NCBI GenBank assembly: GCA_002340255.1
Contig: DDLS01000125.1
Span: 1-22,034, forward strand
Length of the DNA: 22,034 nt
Direction: 5' to 3'
DNA from: Cyanobacteria bacterium UBA2566
GTDB taxonomy: Bacteria > Cyanobacteriota > Cyanobacteriia > Cyanobacteriales > Desertifilaceae
The notes beneath the pieces were generated by a model. It ran no database searches. It saw only the letters and a program-made list of their open reading frames with translations, and was not told where the DNA came from. A program made the position numbers and the translations under genes. Of the stretch, positions 1 through 7,347 are shown in pieces; positions within the stretch are counted from its first letter, which is position 1, and every line of letters starts with the position of its first letter.

Positions 1-106
1 CTGCCTTGTCACCCCTTGAGGTCAAGACCATACTATCCAAATTCGGTTAATTCTGTGCTAATTTATAGGGTTCGGATTTTGTCAAGTACATTCGCTACCC
101 AATTAA

Positions 107-553
107 ATGAGCTTACCCTGTCAATGGTCTAAACTTTGGGGAGAAGAAAACCTGTTACTCTGGCGCAGTGAGCTGCAACTAGCCACTAATCCTTTACTCC
201 CCCTAGAAGCCTTTCGTTTAGGAGGATTAGACAGTGTGTGCGGCTATCGTCAAGATGGGATATTAACTGATAGCGGCTGGTTTTCTGCTTTAGAATTACG
301 CTTTCCTCTGGTTAAAATTCCCCACTGGGATGCCCAAGTCCAATTGGCTCCTTTTTTTGATTATGGCATCGGTTGGAATTTCTCCGGTAGGGATACCCAA
401 CCGTTATCTTCCTTGGGAATTGGCTTGCGTTGGGAACAAGAAAGTTTAACGGCTGGAGTTCAATGGGGAATTACCTTAACCGATCGTCCTGTTAATCAGG
501 GTACTTGGCAGGATAATGGCTTTTCGTTTTTTGTTTTATCTAAGCCGTTTTAA
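107..553 (+). pseudogene. C-terminal remnant of a TpsB (ShlB/FhaC-type) outer-membrane transporter
   Basis: The 148 codons read as the last part of the 16-strand beta-barrel of a two-partner-secretion transporter of the ShlB/FhaC/HecB family. Visible are the strand leading into PLEAFRLGGLDSV, the GYRQDGILTDSGWF loop, an ELRFPL strand, and an alternating C-terminal strand ending in Phe, the usual outer-membrane protein terminus. Full members are about 550 residues with signal peptide and POTRA domains. Here an in-frame TAA (104-106) sits directly before the only ATG, no ribosome binding site precedes it, and the 106 bases before it encode nothing TpsB-like that I can join. The family's conserved VRGY/F motif of the L6 loop is VCGY (one C-to-T change from an Arg CGC codon). 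I infer a decayed gene. The window edge hides whether the 5' portion survives upstream in another frame. Confidence 0.7.
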
Positions 554-558
554 TCAAA

Positions 559-598
559 TTGTCCTAGCTTACACATAGGCATATATATGCTATTATGC
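559..598 (+). promoter_or_regulatory. Toxin-antitoxin promoter with palindromic operator
   Basis: TTGTCC (559-564) and TATATA (582-587) are separated by 17 bases, a reasonable sigma-70-type promoter. The -10 lies inside a perfect 12-bp palindrome, GCATATATATGC (579-590), and ATGCT is directly repeated at 587-591 and 595-599. Predicted transcription start is only about 10 bases before the PIN start codon. RHH antitoxins commonly repress their own operon from such sites, so binding here by the downstream antitoxin is an inference. Confidence 0.5.
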
Positions 599-602
599 TC
601 AT

Positions 603-1028
603 ATGACTTCAAGAATCGTTGTAGATACGAGCGTTTTCATTAGTGCGTTAATTAGTCCGAGTGGCCCAAGCCGAGAAGTAATTCGACTTTGTTTGAGCCG
701 TCAATATCAGCCGATATTGGGAAATGCTCTGTTTTCTGAGTATGAATCTGTTGTTTTTCGCTCAGATATTTTCGATCAATGTTCTCTAACTGAAGAAGAG
801 ATTTTGGAGTTATTTCAAGCTTTTTTAAAGGTTTCAGAATGGGTGAATATTTACTTTTTGTGGCGACCGAACTTGAGAGATGAAGCTGATAACCATTTAA
901 TTGAACTTGCTCTAGCAGGTGGTGCTTCATCGATTGTTACCAATAACCTGAAAGATTTCCAAAACGCTGAACTATTATTTCCAAAATTATCGATCTTAAA
1001 ACCAGAAGTAATGATAAGGAATAGGTGA
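603..1028 (+). CDS. PIN-domain toxin (COG1569-type ribonuclease)
   Basis: This 141-residue protein is a full-length PIN domain, a metal-dependent endoribonuclease fold that in type II toxin-antitoxin modules cleaves RNA. The acidic active-site pattern is visible: Asp8 in IVVDTSVFISAL, Glu46 in LFSEYE, Asp93 and Asp96 in LRDEADNHLIELAL, and Asp118 in TNNLKDF. The N-terminal VVDTSVFISALISPSGPSR and the LALAGGAS segment are typical of the 'putative toxin, PIN family' group. The ATG at 603 is the only start that keeps the complete first strand; two upstream ATGs (587, 595) are in other frames. There is almost no leader and no Shine-Dalgarno sequence. It is followed immediately by an RHH protein. 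The toxin is first in the operon, the reverse of the common antitoxin-first order. Biological activity is inferred. Confidence 0.85.
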   Translation: MTSRIVVDTSVFISALISPSGPSREVIRLCLSRQYQPILGNALFSEYESVVFRSDIFDQCSLTEEEILELFQAFLKVSEWVNIYFLWRPNLRDEADNHLIELALAGGASSIVTNNLKDFQNAELLFPKLSILKPEVMIRNR

Positions 1029-1030
1029 AT

Positions 1031-1267
1031 ATGGCAACTTTAATGATTCAATTACCAGACGATCAATGCGATCGCCTTCAATATTTAGCAAAAGCCAAAG
1101 GAATCAGTATAAATAAACTGATTGAAGAGCTTTCAGTGCTTGCTTTGACTGAGTTTGAGGCAGAACGTAGATTTAAAGCTATGGCAGCTCAAGGTAACCC
1201 CAACAAGGGATTAAGACTATTGGAAAAACTGGATAATCTGAACTATAGCAGTGAAAGAGTTGATTAG
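1031..1267 (+). CDS. Ribbon-helix-helix antitoxin of the PIN toxin
   Basis: A 78-residue protein with an N-terminal Arc/MetJ/CopG-like ribbon-helix-helix: a beta strand (ATLMIQLPDDQ), then DRLQYLAKAKGISINKLIEELSV as the two helices, then a charged helical tail likely to embrace the toxin. RHH proteins bind DNA as dimers through the strand and usually neutralise the co-encoded PIN toxin. I prefer ATG 1031 because AAGGA (1016-1020) lies 10 bases upstream; a GTG at 1025, overlapping the toxin stop by four bases, would add two residues. Either start implies cotranscription and translational coupling with the toxin. Confidence 0.8.
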   Translation: MATLMIQLPDDQCDRLQYLAKAKGISINKLIEELSVLALTEFEAERRFKAMAAQGNPNKGLRLLEKLDNLNYSSERVD

Positions 1268-1287
1268 GACAGTGAGGTTATGGTTTG

Positions 1288-1349
1288 AGGCAAGAGGCAA
1301 TAGGCAAGAGGCAATAGAAAATGCCCTAACTCTCCCTTTCTCAGCTATA
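1288..1349 (+). repeat. Cyanobacterial short tandem repeat plus 41-bp dispersed element (copy A)
   Basis: Iterated GAGGCAAGAGGCAATAGG units run into a 41-bp segment (1309-1349) that recurs at 21975-22015 with only two mismatches in the same orientation. The AGGCAATAGG core also appears inverted at 16236-16267. It lies in the gap between the antitoxin and the end of sucD and has no coding content. Such short tandemly repeated repetitive elements are well known from filamentous cyanobacteria. Confidence 0.8.
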
Positions 1350-1420
1350 ATATCAAAGCCATTGTAGGAAGGCCAAGAGCGTTCAGATTAGTACTGTTGT
1401 TTTTTTGTTCATTTTTATCC

Positions 1421-2368
1421 TCACTTTTGGCTTCTTCGTCCTCTAGCAGATGAAGCGGGTTTCAATTTAGTTTTCAGCAACCTAGGAATATCAGCAAGTT
1501 TCTGGGCTACAGAAATTTTACCAGCTTTAAAGGCTTCTAACTTGCGATCGCCCATTTCTGTATTCACCATCGAACCTCTTCCTGCTTTCGCCTCACCCAC
1601 TAATAATCGGGACGCAATTAAGGCTGCATGACGTTTTCGGCGAAGTTTGGGGGACTGTTGACCCGCTAAATAGGCCACTACGGGTTTATCAATAGCTTCA
1701 CTAATATATTGGGCAGCTTGTTCTTCTCCTCCTAGTCCACCCATCTCACCCACAAGGACGATCGCATCGGTTTGGTCATCTTCTTCTAAAATTTGTAACC
1801 ATTGGGCAAACGAAGACCCTAAAATGGTTTCTCGGCCTAAACCCACCCCTACGGATTGACCCAATCCTGCCTTACTTAACTCTAAGGCTACCTGATAGGT
1901 CAGAGTATCCGCGCAACTAATTACACCAATGCGGCCGGGAGTATAACATTGAGTAGGATGGGTTCCCAGTAGTACTTGACCTGGGACAATGATGCCGGGA
2001 CAATTGGGCCCCAAGACTAAGGTTTCCGTCACTTCCGCTTTACGCAGTAACTTCACCATATCCAGGGGAGGCATTCCAGAGGGAATTAAAATCAGATTGC
2101 GAATTCCAGCGGCGATCGCCTCTAGAGCAGCATCAAGCATTTCATAGGGCGAGACAAAAATCAACGATGTATCAATCCCCTCTACCTGAGTCACTGCCTC
2201 TTCCACCAAATCAAATGTGGGAATGCCTTCAATCTCTTGACCTCCATCTCCCGCACTCACCCCTGCCACCACATTCGTACCATACTCTTTCATTAACCGG
2301 GCATGGACTCCTCCTAAAGCCTGGGTAATTCCTTGGACTAATACTTTTTGAGTATGACTAAAGTTCAT
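1421..2368 (-). CDS. sucD: Succinate-CoA ligase, alpha subunit
   Basis: The alpha subunit binds CoA and carries the phosphohistidine of succinyl-CoA synthetase, which interconverts succinyl-CoA and succinate with ATP formation. The 315 residues contain an N-terminal CoA-binding Rossmann domain (VLVQGITQALGG), GPNCPG at 120-125, LTYQ at 156-159, GEMGG at 207-211, and RHAAL with the candidate phospho-His247. Several glycine-rich stretches differ from the E. coli enzyme: SRSGTLTYE is SCADTLTYQ, GGDPIPGS is GRETILGS, and GHAGA is RHAAL, with an insertion after it. The C-terminus is extended and basic. It lies 32 bases downstream of sucC on the same strand, so the two form an operon. The family is clear. 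Whether the altered loops change phosphate or nucleotide handling, or are simply the cyanobacterial norm, cannot be told here. Confidence 0.88.
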   Translation of the reverse strand: MNFSHTQKVLVQGITQALGGVHARLMKEYGTNVVAGVSAGDGGQEIEGIPTFDLVEEAVTQVEGIDTSLIFVSPYEMLDAALEAIAAGIRNLILIPSGMPPLDMVKLLRKAEVTETLVLGPNCPGIIVPGQVLLGTHPTQCYTPGRIGVISCADTLTYQVALELSKAGLGQSVGVGLGRETILGSSFAQWLQILEEDDQTDAIVLVGEMGGLGGEEQAAQYISEAIDKPVVAYLAGQQSPKLRRKRHAALIASRLLVGEAKAGRGSMVNTEMGDRKLEAFKAGKISVAQKLADIPRLLKTKLKPASSARGRRSQK

Positions 2369-2400
2369 GGGTAATCAGGGCGCTTTTTTTGACAGAACAC

Positions 2401-3600
2401 TTAAAGTTTACTGGGAGCCAAAGCTGCTTTAATTGCTGCTTCTAGGTCTTGTATCCACGTAATTTGAAATTGAGCTAATCGCTCTTCCATCTCTGGACTC
2501 AAGGGATCTCCCACCACTCTGAGAATAACTGGAATTGAACGACTCACAGGCGATCGAGATCGGCGTTCTAAGGTCTTTAGGATCGTTTCTGCAATGCGAT
2601 CGCTCGGCGTTAAACTACCGATCAAATTCATGAGCAAGACCTCCCCATTCGTCCCATCGAGTACCCAATCCAAGGCAACCTCAATGCGCTCGCAGAGTTG
2701 ATCGGCTAACCATCCCCCTTGAAAGTCTCCAGCAATATCTAAGCACCGGCCTGGATTGCCCCGGTGACTATAGATTAAATCGAGGGTGGCCATCATCAAT
2801 CCTGTACCATTGGACAAGACTCCAATCGTGCCCTCTAAATCCATTAGATGAAAGCCCAGATCTCGGATCTTATCTCCTTTCTGTGGGCGATCGCCATTCA
2901 TCTCTAACTTCAACGGATTAGCCTTGACCAATCCAGGGGTATGTTGGTGCAATAAGTCCACCATATCCGGATGGCGGCTTAAGGCCTCGTCATTCACCGT
3001 TATCTTACCATCTAGAGCCATCACACTGCCATCGGGACTTACGCCCAAAGGATTGATTTCTACCACATCCAGGTCTTTATCCACAAACAATCGATACATT
3101 TTTTCAATGATTTGACTAACCGATTGAATCAAGCGCCCCTGGAGTCCCATCTTTAACACCAAACGGCGAGCATAAAAAGGGGAAAAAGCCTGGTCTACCA
3201 CCACGAATTGCATTTGTTCCATCACCGCATCGAGATCCACCCCGCCTTTCTTCGACCCTAACAGTACCGGTCGTCTAGCCTGAGTATCTAAAACAACTGC
3301 CAGATAGAACTCTTGATCGGCATTGTACTTAGCCTCTGCAAGAATCACATCTGGATAATCTCCCATAATCGGCAAATTCGCGATCGCTTGAGCAGCCGCC
3401 ACTGCATCAATGGTATTTTCGGCAAACTTTACCCCTCCAGCCTTACTCCGACCTCCAGCCCGCACTTGAGACTTCAAGACTACGGGATAGGGAATCCTCA
3501 ATCCTTTCAACTCAGCCGGATGATTGATGCACTGAGACGGCAATATTGGAATGCCAATCTCCGCGAATAGTTCCTTAGCCTGATACTCTAGTAAATCCAT
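2401..3600 (-). CDS. sucC: Succinate-CoA ligase, beta subunit
   Basis: The beta subunit supplies the ATP-grasp nucleotide site and the succinate site. The 399 residues show the N-terminal ATP-grasp domain (Lys43 in VVLKSQ, then RAGGRSKAGGVK at 47-58), the metal-binding EINPL (181-185) and ALDGKI (195-200) motifs, and a C-terminal CoA-ligase Rossmann domain beginning near residue 255 (IGVLSNGTG). Length and start (MDLLEYQAKELFAEIGIP) match the family. In the C-terminal domain the usual DVGGGA is DIAGDF (288-293) and the NIFGGI element is NLIGSL (325-330), so conserved glycines are missing, as in the alpha subunit. It is first in the sucC-sucD operon and divergent from the ECF sigma gene across 161 bases. 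It supplies the substrate-level phosphorylation step of the TCA pathway. Confidence 0.9.
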   Translation of the reverse strand: MDLLEYQAKELFAEIGIPILPSQCINHPAELKGLRIPYPVVLKSQVRAGGRSKAGGVKFAENTIDAVAAAQAIANLPIMGDYPDVILAEAKYNADQEFYLAVVLDTQARRPVLLGSKKGGVDLDAVMEQMQFVVVDQAFSPFYARRLVLKMGLQGRLIQSVSQIIEKMYRLFVDKDLDVVEINPLGVSPDGSVMALDGKITVNDEALSRHPDMVDLLHQHTPGLVKANPLKLEMNGDRPQKGDKIRDLGFHLMDLEGTIGVLSNGTGLMMATLDLIYSHRGNPGRCLDIAGDFQGGWLADQLCERIEVALDWVLDGTNGEVLLMNLIGSLTPSDRIAETILKTLERRSRSPVSRSIPVILRVVGDPLSPEMEERLAQFQITWIQDLEAAIKAALAPSKL

Positions 3601-3697
3601 ATAAAATTAGGGGTTAGACAAGATGGGTGATTTGTTAATCTTTTATTTTATCCAGAATTTAAAAATCTAGAGTTTTAAAATTATTCTTGACGACCTT

Positions 3698-3726
3698 GAA
3701 CCTTCTGCTCCCCCCCCAAGTCTAAA
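3698..3726 (+). promoter_or_regulatory. Candidate ECF-type promoter of the sigma factor operon
   Basis: GAACCT (3698-3703) and TCTAAA (3721-3726, preceded by G) are separated by 17 bases that include a C8 run. This resembles the GAAC...GTCT architecture recognised by many ECF sigma factors, and no good sigma-70 -10 box follows the nearby TTGACG (3687). The predicted transcript would start about 30 bases before the GTG of the sigma gene. Autoregulation is the inference. Confidence 0.4.
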
Positions 3727-3761
3727 CATACAGAAATCACTAATGACGAGGAACGGGTTGC

Positions 3762-4358
3762 GTGGCTGCTAGATTAGCTCATCTTTGGGGACCCGATCGG
3801 AGGAATGGCGATTCTGAATCATCTAATCCTGATTCAGAATTAGTCCATCGATGTCTTCAGGGAGATCCCCAGAGCTATCGCCTATTATATCGCCGTTATC
3901 AAGCCCAGGTTCGATCCACTTTGTATCAACTTTGTGGGCCATCTCACCTGGATGACCTGGTTCAGGACGTATTTTTGCGAGCTTGGAAAGGACTACCCAA
4001 GTTTCGGAGAAGTGCAAAGTTTTCGACTTGGCTCTACCGAATCTCCTGTAATGTAGCCTCGGATCAACGGCGACAATTGGCTAAACAAAATCAATTGTCC
4101 TTGAATGTGGATCTTTTGTCTGTGTCTGAAAACACATCCGATTTAATGCACCTCCATTATCAAGATTTGGTGCATCAAGGTCTAGAACAATTGAGTTGGG
4201 AACAACGCACAGTTCTGGTTTTGCATGATTTGGAAGATGTACCACAAAAGGAGATTGCTCAGGTTTTACAGATTCCTTTGGGGACAGTGAAATCGAGGTT
4301 ATTTCATGGCCGAGCAGCCATGCGTAAGTTTTTGGAAGCACAGGGAGTGCAATTATGA
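3762..4358 (+). CDS. ECF-subfamily RNA polymerase sigma factor (RpoE/SigG-like)
   Basis: A 198-residue two-domain extracytoplasmic-function sigma factor. Region 2 spans about 37-107, with the core-binding helix DDLVQDVFLRAWKGL and the -10 recognition segment FSTWLYRISCNVASDQRR. Region 4 spans about 135-190, with helix-turn-helix PQKEIAQVLQIPLGTVKSRL. Region 3 is replaced by a Ser/Leu-rich linker, as expected for ECF members. The start is GTG 3762, supported by GAGGA (3748-3752) nine bases upstream; an ATG at 3743 is out of frame and soon stops. Its stop overlaps the anti-sigma start by four bases (ATGA), giving translational coupling and near-equal output. The cassette sigma, anti-sigma, Spy-like protein suggests control of an envelope or metal stress regulon. 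It resembles cyanobacterial SigG-type factors, but I do not assign a symbol. Confidence 0.88.
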   Translation: MAARLAHLWGPDRRNGDSESSNPDSELVHRCLQGDPQSYRLLYRRYQAQVRSTLYQLCGPSHLDDLVQDVFLRAWKGLPKFRRSAKFSTWLYRISCNVASDQRRQLAKQNQLSLNVDLLSVSENTSDLMHLHYQDLVHQGLEQLSWEQRTVLVLHDLEDVPQKEIAQVLQIPLGTVKSRLFHGRAAMRKFLEAQGVQL

Positions 4359-4753
4359 AGCCGCTTAATCCTCAATCTTCATCGGGTGAGCCAGAAAAGG
4401 ACGATCGCCTGGTTGAGTTTCTGCATCACTATCGTCCTTGCCCTCCACCAGAGACAAGGGGGCTGGAAGACCAAATTCTGCCAGAAATTCAGAGCCTTAA
4501 TCCTGAAATACGGGTAAGTCGCAAAAGGAGAAAGGTTTGGGTCGTAGGGGCGATCGCCGCTAGTCTGGTTTTAGGGATGGGTGGATATGCTCGTTGGTCT
4601 ACTCAAATGGCAAGCCAACCCCTATCCGAAGAAGAAATCGCGTCATTAGATCAATTTTTGCAAGCTACTTGGCAGGAAACGGTCAGTCCGACTAGCCAAG
4701 AGTTGTCTTGGGTGCAAGACGATCCATTGCTTCTCTGGGAATCTTCCCCGTAA
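4355..4753 (+). CDS. Membrane-anchored anti-sigma factor (putative)
   Basis: A 132-residue protein with an acidic/basic cytoplasmic part (1-57), a basic stop-transfer cluster (SRKRRK), one membrane helix (about 61-77, VWVVGAIAASLVLGMGG) and a short exported domain of about 50 residues rich in Gln, Glu and Trp. The topology and the four-base overlap with the ECF sigma gene mark it as the cognate anti-sigma factor. The zinc-binding HxxxCxxC motif of ZAS-type anti-sigmas is absent (the only Cys is in YRPCPPPE), so it would have to hold the sigma factor by another fold. The exported tail could sense the Spy-like protein encoded next. No enzymatic motif is visible; the function is inferred from position and topology. 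Confidence 0.65.
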   Translation: MKPLNPQSSSGEPEKDDRLVEFLHHYRPCPPPETRGLEDQILPEIQSLNPEIRVSRKRRKVWVVGAIAASLVLGMGGYARWSTQMASQPLSEEEIASLDQFLQATWQETVSPTSQELSWVQDDPLLLWESSP

Positions 4754-4793
4754 ACCCATTAGTTTATTCATTCAACCGAAGAGGTATCTCAAA

Positions 4794-5303
4794 ATGATGT
4801 CTGTTAATGTTCGTTCGATCGCTCGGGTCTGTTCTGTTAGCTTAACCTTACTGGTTCTTGGTGGGGGAATGGCTGAAGCTCAATCTCGTCGAAATTGGGA
4901 TAATCAAGGTACGATTATGGCTCAACAAGGAGGCTGGAGTCAGCGCGGGCAGAATAGTCAATTGATGCAACAGTTGAATCTTTCTGAACAACAGCAACAG
5001 GATATTGAAGCCATTCGAGACCGCTATAAACCCCAATTGGAACAAGGTCGAGAGGCCATGCAGCAAGCTCGCGAGCAGTTGCGTAGTTTAATGACAGGAA
5101 ATGCCAATGAGAGCCAAATTCGGAGCCAATATCAGCAGGTGCAACAGTTGGCTCAACAAATGGGAAGTCTTCGTTTTGAGAGCATGATGGAGATTCGTGC
5201 AGTGCTTGATGAGAGCCAACGGCAACAGTTTGCTGAGATGATGAATCAAAAACGCGATCGCTTTGGCCCAGGCCGAGGGAATCGTCGGGGTAATCAGGAA
5301 TAA
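4794..5303 (+). CDS. Spy/CpxP-family periplasmic stress protein
   Basis: 169 residues with a Sec signal peptide (hydrophobic 13-25, probable cleavage after AEA at 29) and a mature helical domain very rich in Gln and Arg. Two LTxxQ-like repeats are visible: LNLSEQQQQDIEAI (61-74) and AVLDESQRQQFAEMM (136-150), separated by a long helix with QLEQGREAMQQAREQLRSLM. This is the cradle-shaped Spy/CpxP/ZraP/CnrX superfamily, whose members act as periplasmic chaperones or as metal or misfolding sensors for envelope stress systems. The tail (GPGRGNRRGNQE) is basic and disordered. GAGGT (4781-4785) eight bases before the first of two consecutive ATGs decides the start. It lies 40 bases after the anti-sigma gene, so it probably belongs to the same operon. 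Confidence 0.8.
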   Translation: MMSVNVRSIARVCSVSLTLLVLGGGMAEAQSRRNWDNQGTIMAQQGGWSQRGQNSQLMQQLNLSEQQQQDIEAIRDRYKPQLEQGREAMQQAREQLRSLMTGNANESQIRSQYQQVQQLAQQMGSLRFESMMEIRAVLDESQRQQFAEMMNQKRDRFGPGRGNRRGNQE

Positions 5304-5424
5304 TGAATCATTAACAATTGGGTTAGCCCATCATCTTAGGGTGGGTAGGGAAAGAGGTATAAGCTGGAATGGAATCGCTCTGTTCTCTTGCTCACCCTAC
5401 CCCCTGGTTCTTTCCTGAAGAAAA

Positions 5425-6096
5425 ATGGTTTTCCCATTACCGCGCGAAGCACTGTATTTCTATCTGCATGGGTTTGCCTCATCTCCCCAGTCCTTTAAGT
5501 CTCTGGCGATCGCCCAAAAATTTAGCGATCGCCAACTCACCTTGGAAGTCCCCAATCTGAATCAGGGTGATTTTTCTCATCTCACCCTAACTCGCCAATT
5601 GCAACAGGTGGGGGAATTACTCCCAGCATCAGAAACCCCAGTTTATATTATTGGTTCGAGTTTTGGAGGGTTAACAGCCACTTGGTTAGCCCAATGTTAT
5701 CCTCAAGTGCAAGCATTAATTTTACTGGCTCCCGCTTTTGAGTTTTATACCTATTGGATGACTCAATTGACGGAATCTGAACGTCAAGAATGGCAAAAAA
5801 GGGGCTATTGGCCCATTTATCATTATGGCCAGAAGCGATCGCTTCCCTTACACTACTGTTTCATCTCCGATTTACTTCAATATCCCTCTTCGTCTCTCAC
5901 CCGTGCTGTCCCTACGCTCATTTTCCATGGGTTACACGATGAAGTTATTGCCCTTAAAGTCAGTCGAGACTACGCTGAGAACCGACCTTGGGTTAACTTA
6001 ATTGAGTTAGAGAGCGATCATAGCTTAGGCGATAAACTACCCCAAATTTGGCAAGGCATTCAAGACTTTTTACCTGGAATTACAACCCTCAACTAA
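5425..6096 (+). CDS. YqiA/YcfP-like alpha/beta-hydrolase (esterase)
   Basis: A 223-residue compact alpha/beta hydrolase. The oxyanion-side motif YLHGFASSP (13-21) is characteristic of the YqiA/UPF0227 esterases. The nucleophile elbow is GSSFGG with Ser79, the acid is Asp172 in FHGLHDEV, and the histidine is His199 in ESDHSLGD, so a full catalytic triad is visible. There is no signal peptide, so it is cytosolic, and the substrate is unknown. It is separated from the Spy-like gene by 121 bases and from hisC by 108, with no sign of co-regulation. An overlapping frame starting at 5369 is rejected as a shadow because it lacks any family signature. Confidence 0.82.
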   Translation: MVFPLPREALYFYLHGFASSPQSFKSLAIAQKFSDRQLTLEVPNLNQGDFSHLTLTRQLQQVGELLPASETPVYIIGSSFGGLTATWLAQCYPQVQALILLAPAFEFYTYWMTQLTESERQEWQKRGYWPIYHYGQKRSLPLHYCFISDLLQYPSSSLTRAVPTLIFHGLHDEVIALKVSRDYAENRPWVNLIELESDHSLGDKLPQIWQGIQDFLPGITTLN

Positions 6097-6204
6097 GTTT
6101 TTCTGATTCCCTAGTGCCCACTGCTACCTATGACCAGCACGTAGCGCTATAAAATTTGATATGCTGATTTCATCTTCATCGCTACTTCTGAGTGAGTTAA
6201 GTCT

Positions 6205-7347
6205 ATGTTGTCTTTCATCCGTCCGGCGATCGCCCAACTGAATGCCTATAAACCTCATCCAGGAAGCATCATCGGCACTCATCCACAGACTTTGGATCGA
6301 CTCGATACCAATGAAAGCGCCAATGATTTACCAGAAGAGCTGAAACAGAAATTAGGCGAACTTTATATTCATTCCCTAGAGGCTAACCGCTATCCAGATG
6401 GCAGTCATCAAGAATTGAAAGAGGCGATCGCTGAATATGTCAACGAATCAGCTCAGATCTCTCCAGAAACTGCCCTTTTCCCCACTCAAATTTGCCTAGG
6501 AAACGGCTCCGATGAACTGATTCGATCCATCCTTATGGCCACATGTTTAGGGGAGAGAGCAGCGATTTTAGCCGCTAATCCCACTTTCTCCATGTATGGG
6601 ATTCTCGCCCAAACCCTAGGCATTCCTGTGGTCAATAGTGACCGCAATCCCCAAACCTTTGAAACCAATCTAGAAGCCGCTCAAAAGATTGTAGAATCAG
6701 ATACTTCGGTTCCGATTCGGGTGGTTTTTATGGTACATCCCAACTCCCCTACTGGAAACCCACTTACCCCTCAAGAAATCGAGTGGCTAAAACAACTCCC
6801 TCCAGAAATTTTGGTGGTGATTGACGAAGCCTATTTTGAATTTAGTCAACACACTCTCGTCTCTGAATTGGGTCAACATCCCAATTGGGTGATATTACGT
6901 ACGTTTTCCAAAGCCTTTCGGTTAGCCTCCCATCGCGTCGGCTATGCTGTGGGTCACCCGGAATTCATTGAAGCCTTAGAAAAAGTACGACTGCCCTATA
7001 ACTTACCTACGTTTTCCCAACTGGCAGCCCTGTTAGTTCTACAAAATCGTCAACCGATTCTCAGCAGTGTTGGTTCACTGTTGGAAGAGAGAAAATACCT
7101 AAAAGAACAGTTAAATCAAATTTCTCAGCTCACAGTTTGGCCAAGTGCGGGGAATTTTCTCTATGCTCGCCTTAATTCTAGCAGCCACCTGACCTACGAA
7201 ACGCTCGGCGATCGCCTGAAAACCCAAGGCACTCTTATTCGTCACACTGGAGGAGGATTAAGGATCACCATTGGCAATCCGGACGAAAATAAACGCACTT
7301 ACCAAAGACTCCATAGCCTTTTAGACTCAGTTTCCGTTCTTAACTGA
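6205..7347 (+). CDS. hisC: Histidinol-phosphate aminotransferase
   Basis: A PLP-dependent fold-type I aminotransferase of 380 residues that transfers the amino group of glutamate to imidazole-acetol phosphate in histidine biosynthesis. It shows the N-terminal LDTNESAND substrate segment, NRYPDGSHQELK, GNGSDELI (phosphate-binding), HPNSPTGN with Asn180, VIDEAYFEF with Asp207 pairing the pyridine nitrogen, and TFSKAFRLASHRVGY with the Schiff-base Lys236 and phosphate-binding Arg244. Near the C-terminus GGGLRITIG supplies the substrate carboxylate Arg. The start MLSFIRPAIAQLNAY is the usual one for the family. Its 3' end overlaps the convergent unknown gene by eight bases. Some cyanobacterial relatives have broad amino-acid specificity, so the assignment to histidine is strong but not exclusive. 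Confidence 0.92.
   Translation: MLSFIRPAIAQLNAYKPHPGSIIGTHPQTLDRLDTNESANDLPEELKQKLGELYIHSLEANRYPDGSHQELKEAIAEYVNESAQISPETALFPTQICLGNGSDELIRSILMATCLGERAAILAANPTFSMYGILAQTLGIPVVNSDRNPQTFETNLEAAQKIVESDTSVPIRVVFMVHPNSPTGNPLTPQEIEWLKQLPPEILVVIDEAYFEFSQHTLVSELGQHPNWVILRTFSKAFRLASHRVGYAVGHPEFIEALEKVRLPYNLPTFSQLAALLVLQNRQPILSSVGSLLEERKYLKEQLNQISQLTVWPSAGNFLYARLNSSSHLTYETLGDRLKTQGTLIRHTGGGLRITIGNPDENKRTYQRLHSLLDSVSVLN

Noticed and set aside
1288..1320. AGGCAATAGG iterations as a CRISPR array
   Set aside because: Units are about 7-14 bases in direct tandem without unique spacers, and no cas genes are present.
3687..3716. Sigma-70 promoter beginning TTGACG before the ECF sigma gene
   Set aside because: The position 17 bases downstream is a run of C; no -10 box is present.
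5369..5560. Open frame overlapping the 5' end of the YqiA-like gene
   Set aside because: The overlapping esterase frame carries the catalytic motifs; this frame carries none.
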